In this document: positions 60,808 to 64,000 of the stretch, piece by piece
Layout of the letters: each line of letters opens with the position of its first letter
Numbering within the stretch: position 1 is the stretch's first letter
Assembly (NCBI GenBank): GCA_963733265.1
Contig: CAVTCF010000001.1
Span: 1,240,001-1,304,000 of the forward strand
Source of the DNA: PALSA-1006 sp963733265
GTDB taxonomy: Bacteria > Pseudomonadota > Gammaproteobacteria > Burkholderiales > Gallionellaceae
Direction: 5' to 3'
Length of the DNA stretch: 64,000 nt
Position numbers and translations under genes: made by a program
Notes under the pieces: generated by a model
The model's database searches: none
What the model was told of the DNA's origin: nothing
What the model saw: only the letters and a program-made list of their open reading frames with translations

Positions 60808-61215
60808 GTGAAGAGAGTTCATTTGTTAGTTTTATCTTTATTCGTGCTCACGTTAGCTGGATGTGCATCAAGTGATGTACCTGATCACCCGCTTGCGAAT
60901 GGTTATGCGGTAGTGGCATTCTGTCCGCCAACGCTTGATAATGGCGAGGTTGGATCGTGCCGTCCTGCCGATATTTATACGATCGAGCGCCTCGATGACG
61001 ATCACGGGGGCATGCTGTTGCGCCGAACAAAGGAATTTGTTAAGCCTGGTCAGCATACGATCAAGATAGTGTCGGTTGGTGGCCAAGGTACAACAACTTT
61101 TGAAGCAGTCGCCGGTGATTATTATGTAGCCGAGTTGCGTGCTGTCATTGAATACCAAAAGAACGAGCGTGGACATTGGGAACCTTCGGGTAAGCAATGG
61201 AGGGGAGGGTACTAA
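60808..61215 (+). CDS. Small lipoprotein
   Basis: 135 residues; signal with lipobox LAGC (Cys19), then a compact domain with two further cysteines (C39, C48). GAGGAGAAGG precedes the start. Followed by a strong terminator. Function unknown. Confidence 0.7.
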   Translation: MKRVHLLVLSLFVLTLAGCASSDVPDHPLANGYAVVAFCPPTLDNGEVGSCRPADIYTIERLDDDHGGMLLRRTKEFVKPGQHTIKIVSVGGQGTTTFEAVAGDYYVAELRAVIEYQKNERGHWEPSGKQWRGGY

Positions 61216-61227
61216 ATAAGGAAAGAG

Positions 61228-61250
61228 GAGCCCCGATCTGGGGCTCTTTA
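61228..61250 (+). terminator. Rho-independent terminator
   Basis: GAGCCCC (61228-61234), 5-base loop, GGGGCTC (61240-61246), followed by TTTATT. Ends the lipoprotein transcript. Confidence 0.8.
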
Positions 61251-61376
61251 TTGTCGCAAGACCAGCTGAAAGAACGATTGCCTTTTCTTGCGTATCAAGT
61301 CAAGACTCCTTCAGAGCAAACATTAGTGGTGCCGGTCGTACTGACAACTTAATACGAGCAATTGTGAAACCAAAAG

Positions 61377-61907
61377 ATGAAAACAATCGTATCAATCGTC
61401 GCAGCAATGATGGCAGCAACAATCTGGCTTCCCAGCGCAATGGCGGTGGAGGAGGGCGGATATGTGCTGTTAAGTATTGGGATCAGCCCAATAACCGATC
61501 CAATCGGAACAACGTCAGGCTTTGGCGTTGAAGCTGGTGGTGGATATAACTTAAACAAGTATCTTGGTGCAGAGGCCATTATTGGTGTTGTTGGTTTCTC
61601 AGCTGGCTCTGTTTACAACCCTTTGTCGATTTCATTAAACGTAGTTGGACATATCCCCTTCTCGGATGGCTTTGGTATCTACGGCAAAGTCGGAGAAGCT
61701 GAAACAATGGTGACCCTTAATTCTACGAACGGTGGGTCATCTCAGGGCTACTCTGGTGTAACCAGTTTGTACGGCGCCGGAATCGAAATATATACCGTTG
61801 ATCATGCAGACTTCCGCATCGGCTATGATCATTATGATCTGAGTATTATTCCTGGCTTGCCGTTGTCGGCCAATTATATCTATGTAGCACGTACGGCGTA
61901 TTTCTAA
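61377..61907 (+). CDS. Outer membrane beta-barrel protein (OmpA/OmpW-like small porin)
   Basis: 176 residues; signal peptide to about 23, then alternating beta-strand pattern (GGYVLLSIGI, FGVEAGGGYNL, FRIGYDHYDLS) ending in VARTAYF with terminal Phe. About eight strands, the size of an OmpA-type barrel. Ribosome site weak. Confidence 0.75.
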   Translation: MKTIVSIVAAMMAATIWLPSAMAVEEGGYVLLSIGISPITDPIGTTSGFGVEAGGGYNLNKYLGAEAIIGVVGFSAGSVYNPLSISLNVVGHIPFSDGFGIYGKVGEAETMVTLNSTNGGSSQGYSGVTSLYGAGIEIYTVDHADFRIGYDHYDLSIIPGLPLSANYIYVARTAYF

Positions 61908-61956
61908 GGTTACTGACTATGACAGCGTAGCTATCGAGGATGGGTGTCATCGGCTA

Positions 61957-62214
61957 ATGGCTGATGTTGATCGTAGTTTAGATGAAAAAATTCCTGATAA
62001 TGAGCGCTGGCTTCATGCACCCGGAGTGAAGGAAAAACTGGCTCGTGCCGATGAATGGATGCGGAAGAATCCAGCAAGAGAAACATCAGCAAAATCTCTG
62101 CGAAGATTAACGAAAAAAATGTTGGCTGTTGCGCGCGGAGAACACAAAGTGCCAAGTGACGCGGGGCAAACATCGTTTGAGTCAGGCTCTACAAGAACGC
62201 CTAGATGTTGTTAA
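61957..62214 (+). CDS. Unrecognised small protein
   Basis: 85 residues, basic and helical (APGVKEKLARADEWMRKNP). It may start upstream, since the frame is open before the ATG. No toxin partner is seen. Weakly supported. Confidence 0.35.
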   Translation: MADVDRSLDEKIPDNERWLHAPGVKEKLARADEWMRKNPARETSAKSLRRLTKKMLAVARGEHKVPSDAGQTSFESGSTRTPRCC

Positions 62215-62314
62215 TAAGATATCGAGCGTTCTCAGAAATAAAAATAGTGCTTTGGTAAATCGTTGAACTCTGTACATTGTCTGAACGGTTGATTGCGGAA
62301 GTGAGGCTTCAAAA

Positions 62315-62346
62315 ACTTTCCGTAAAAAGCCCCTTTTACGGAAAGT
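62315..62346 (+). promoter_or_regulatory. 13-bp perfect hairpin over the recombinase ribosome site
   Basis: ACTTTCCGTAAAA (62315-62327) and TTTTACGGAAAGT (62334-62346) with a 6-base loop. The right arm includes GGAAAG, the only ribosome-site-like sequence before the ATG at 62354, so the stem would hide it. No T run follows. Confidence 0.55.
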
Positions 62347-62353
62347 TCACACA

Positions 62354-62962
62354 ATGACAACATGCAGCAATGTGGTTTTGCAGTTCCCCATCAGAAGCAC
62401 GCCAATAGCCATAAACCGGAATGTTCCAATCCGACTCAAGAACGCAGATTACCGTAGCCGTGAGTATTTGACCGAATTTGAAGTAAATCAACTGATCAAT
62501 GCAATCGGGAAAGTTGGTCGGCATGGACATCGCGATGCGACGATAATCATGCTTGGTTACCGGCATGGTTTGCGCGTGAGCGAATTGATTAATCTACGCT
62601 GGGATCAAGTTGATCTTCGGCAAGGGCTGATCCATATCAACCGGCTCAAGCAGGGTAATCCGAGTGTTCATCCATTGCGTGGGCCGGAGTTGCGCGCGCT
62701 GCGGCGTTTGCAGCGCGATTATCCTGTGCTGCCCTATGTATTTGTCAGCGAGCGCAAAGCACCTCTGACTGACGATGCAGTCCGCAAAATAGTCGGCAGG
62801 GCAGGGAAGGCAGCCATGATGCCGTTTTCAGTCCATCCGCACATGCTGCGCCATTCGTGTGGCTATAAGTTGGCGCAGGCAGGAGAGGACACGCGTGCTA
62901 TCCAGCATTATCTTGGCCACAAGAATATTCACTATGTCCCGTTTCGAACTATGTACAGTTAA
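62354..62962 (+). pseudogene. FimB-like tyrosine recombinase, C-terminus replaced
   Basis: 202 residues. Catalytic boxes are present: GLRVSEL (Arg), HPHMLRHSCGY (His-x-x-Arg) and HYLGHKNI (His). After KNIH the normal HTVRYTEL-like end with the nucleophilic tyrosine is replaced by YVPFRTMYS and a stop. The break falls next to the long recombinase gene at 63058, so an insertion is likely. The enzyme is probably inactive. Confidence 0.75.
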
Positions 62963-64000
62963 TGTCGTAACAACCTGAATTGTAGTTACTTGAAGCCAAG
63001 TACGCAGGACATTGTTATCTTCCTTCTCAGGCATTTTCGCCTGCAAGGAGGAACATCATGGAACAATCAATTGAGAACGTAAATTTGCTTGTCAGTGGTG
63101 CAACTGGCCCGCTGACTAATCAATTAGAAGCATACATTGCTTGGCTTGATAGGAATCAATACGCAATCAGCTTGATGCGTATCAAGGTGCTACAGGTACT
63201 GGCTTTTGATCGCTGGCTCGAACGACGTGACATCGCTTTAGACAACCTGAATGAGAGTCACATTTTGCAATATCAGCGCCGTCTTTCGCGTAGATATGGT
63301 TCGCGTAAATATGGATTGCGCCATATCGAAACACGACGTCGTGAGTTGTTCAATTTAGAGCAATTGCTGGACTTCTTACGTCAACAAGGTGTATGCGCGT
63401 TGTCTCCCGCAGCTCAACAGACACCAATCGACATCATTGCTTCAGAGTTTGAGCACCACCTGCGATCCGAACGCGGCCTCGCTAACGAAACAGTCAGTCG
63501 CTACACGACGACAGCTCGGCAGTTCTTGGCAGATCGTTTTGGTGACAGCCCGGTTAGCCTCCATACTTTACTCCCTGCTGATGTTATTGAATTCATTCGA
63601 CGGCAGGCAGCGCACTTGCAGCCTGTCGCGGTAAAGTGCGAGGTCAATGGACTGCGTTCATTTCTGCGGTACGCCCAGTATTGTGGTGAGATTTCGGCTC
63701 AACTTGTGGCTAGCGTGCCCTCTGTTGCCACATGGACAACGACACCGAAATTACCCAAGGCAATATCCGCTGAACACGCGAAGCAAGCAATCGAAAGTTG
63801 TGACATTCACACAGCAGATGGTCTGCGTGATCGCGCCGTGCTTCTTATCCTGTCACGCTTGGGTCTCCGTGCCGGCGAAGTTATCAAGTTACGATTGGAC
63901 GACATCGACTGGGACGTGGCGCAACTGCGGGTACATGGCAAAGGTAGGCATGAGAGTCTCCTGCCTTTGCCTGCGGATGTGGGGAAAGCAATTGCAGCCT
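62941..64000 (+). mobile_element. Putative recombinase-in-trio-like element, left part only
   Basis: Begins where the FimB-like gene is interrupted (about 62941) and holds the start of a large tyrosine recombinase. A second and third recombinase, which would prove a RIT element, would lie beyond the window, so this is inference. A small CAGGC/GCCTG hairpin (about 63029-63044) lies before the gene. Confidence 0.45.
63058..64000 (+). CDS. Tyrosine recombinase/integrase (3' end outside the window)
   Basis: At least 314 residues from the ATG at 63058 (AAGGAGG 6 bases upstream); the frame stays open to the window end. A long N-terminal part of core-binding helices (about 1-230) precedes the catalytic arginine box LGLRAGEVIKLRLDDIDW and GKGRHESLLPLP, which fits the first recombinase of three-integrase elements. 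The His-x-x-Arg, His and Tyr boxes lie beyond the window. Confidence 0.85.
   Translation, partial: MEQSIENVNLLVSGATGPLTNQLEAYIAWLDRNQYAISLMRIKVLQVLAFDRWLERRDIALDNLNESHILQYQRRLSRRYGSRKYGLRHIETRRRELFNLEQLLDFLRQQGVCALSPAAQQTPIDIIASEFEHHLRSERGLANETVSRYTTTARQFLADRFGDSPVSLHTLLPADVIEFIRRQAAHLQPVAVKCEVNGLRSFLRYAQYCGEISAQLVASVPSVATWTTTPKLPKAISAEHAKQAIESCDIHTADGLRDRAVLLILSRLGLRAGEVIKLRLDDIDWDVAQLRVHGKGRHESLLPLPADVGKAIAA

Noticed and set aside
1..64000. CRISPR array for the Cas6-like gene
   Set aside because: No run of regularly spaced direct repeats was seen anywhere in the window.

Overview
The window reads as the chromosome of a chemolithotrophic sulfur-oxidising betaproteobacterium. It carries a complete reverse-type dissimilatory sulfite reductase cluster (dsrABEFHCMKLJOPN plus cysG), TusA and DsrE2, a sulfide:quinone oxidoreductase, a cytochrome bc1 complex, cytochrome bd, small c-type cytochromes and several rhodaneses. 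The gene content resembles Gallionellaceae/Sideroxydans-type or related Nitrosomonadales; that assignment is an inference from gene content and protein style, not from a marker gene (no rRNA or tRNA gene was recognised).

Region by region. 1-5.3 kb: tandem-domain universal stress protein, tusA-dsrE2-fadL sulfur-transfer unit, thioredoxin 2, a methyltransferase and a membrane-anchored rhodanese. 5.3-9.3 kb: a chemoreceptor, then a five-gene minus-strand unit (small unknown protein, a Cas6/Cmx6-like protein, a cysteine-less DsrC homologue, an alpha-helical unknown, a TauD-like dioxygenase) that diverges from dsrA. 9.4-24.5 kb: the dsr operon and siroheme synthase, tailed by an exported protein, an ankyrin protein and a small unknown. 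24.5-30.9 kb: molybdenum cofactor genes (moaA; moaC-moaD-moaE; mobB, a truncated mobA, moeA, mog). 31.8-34.7 kb: petABC plus a c-type cytochrome. 34.8-36.5 kb: a TrpD2/YbiB-like gene, a one-cysteine TusE-type protein and a 43-codon membrane ORF. 37-42.6 kb: RND pump, DUF2892 protein, TolC and an ArsR-family regulator with the two SqrR/BigR sensor cysteines. 43.4-48.5 kb: a minus-strand unit cydA(5'-truncated)-cydB-cydX-ybgE-rhodanese-sqr-54 aa protein; cydA abuts the 3' remnant of a Crp/Fnr gene. 48.5-52 kb: DUF2892 protein, an unknown, a thioredoxin remnant, sspA, cytochrome c, rhodanese and thioredoxin. 52.3-64 kb: an accessory island of mostly unrecognised genes (two divergent sets, an IHF-beta gene, a repeat lipoprotein, an XRE regulator) ending in a C-terminally damaged FimB-like recombinase and the start of a long tyrosine recombinase that may begin a recombinase-in-trio element and runs off the window.

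How the parts fit: sulfide can enter the quinone pool through SQR, and stored or transferred sulfur passes through TusA/DsrE2/DsrEFH/DsrC to DsrAB, whose siroheme is made by CysG and probably amidated by DsrN. DsrMKJOP and DsrL exchange the electrons with the quinone and pyridine nucleotide pools, and bc1, cytochromes c and cytochrome bd dispose of them. The most notable observations are a paired palindrome of identical geometry upstream of both tusA and dsrA, a lone Cas6-like gene inside the divergent dsr-linked operon without any CRISPR array, three DsrC-family proteins with two, one and zero cysteines, and a deletion-like junction that removes the 5' ends of both cydA and a Crp/Fnr gene.
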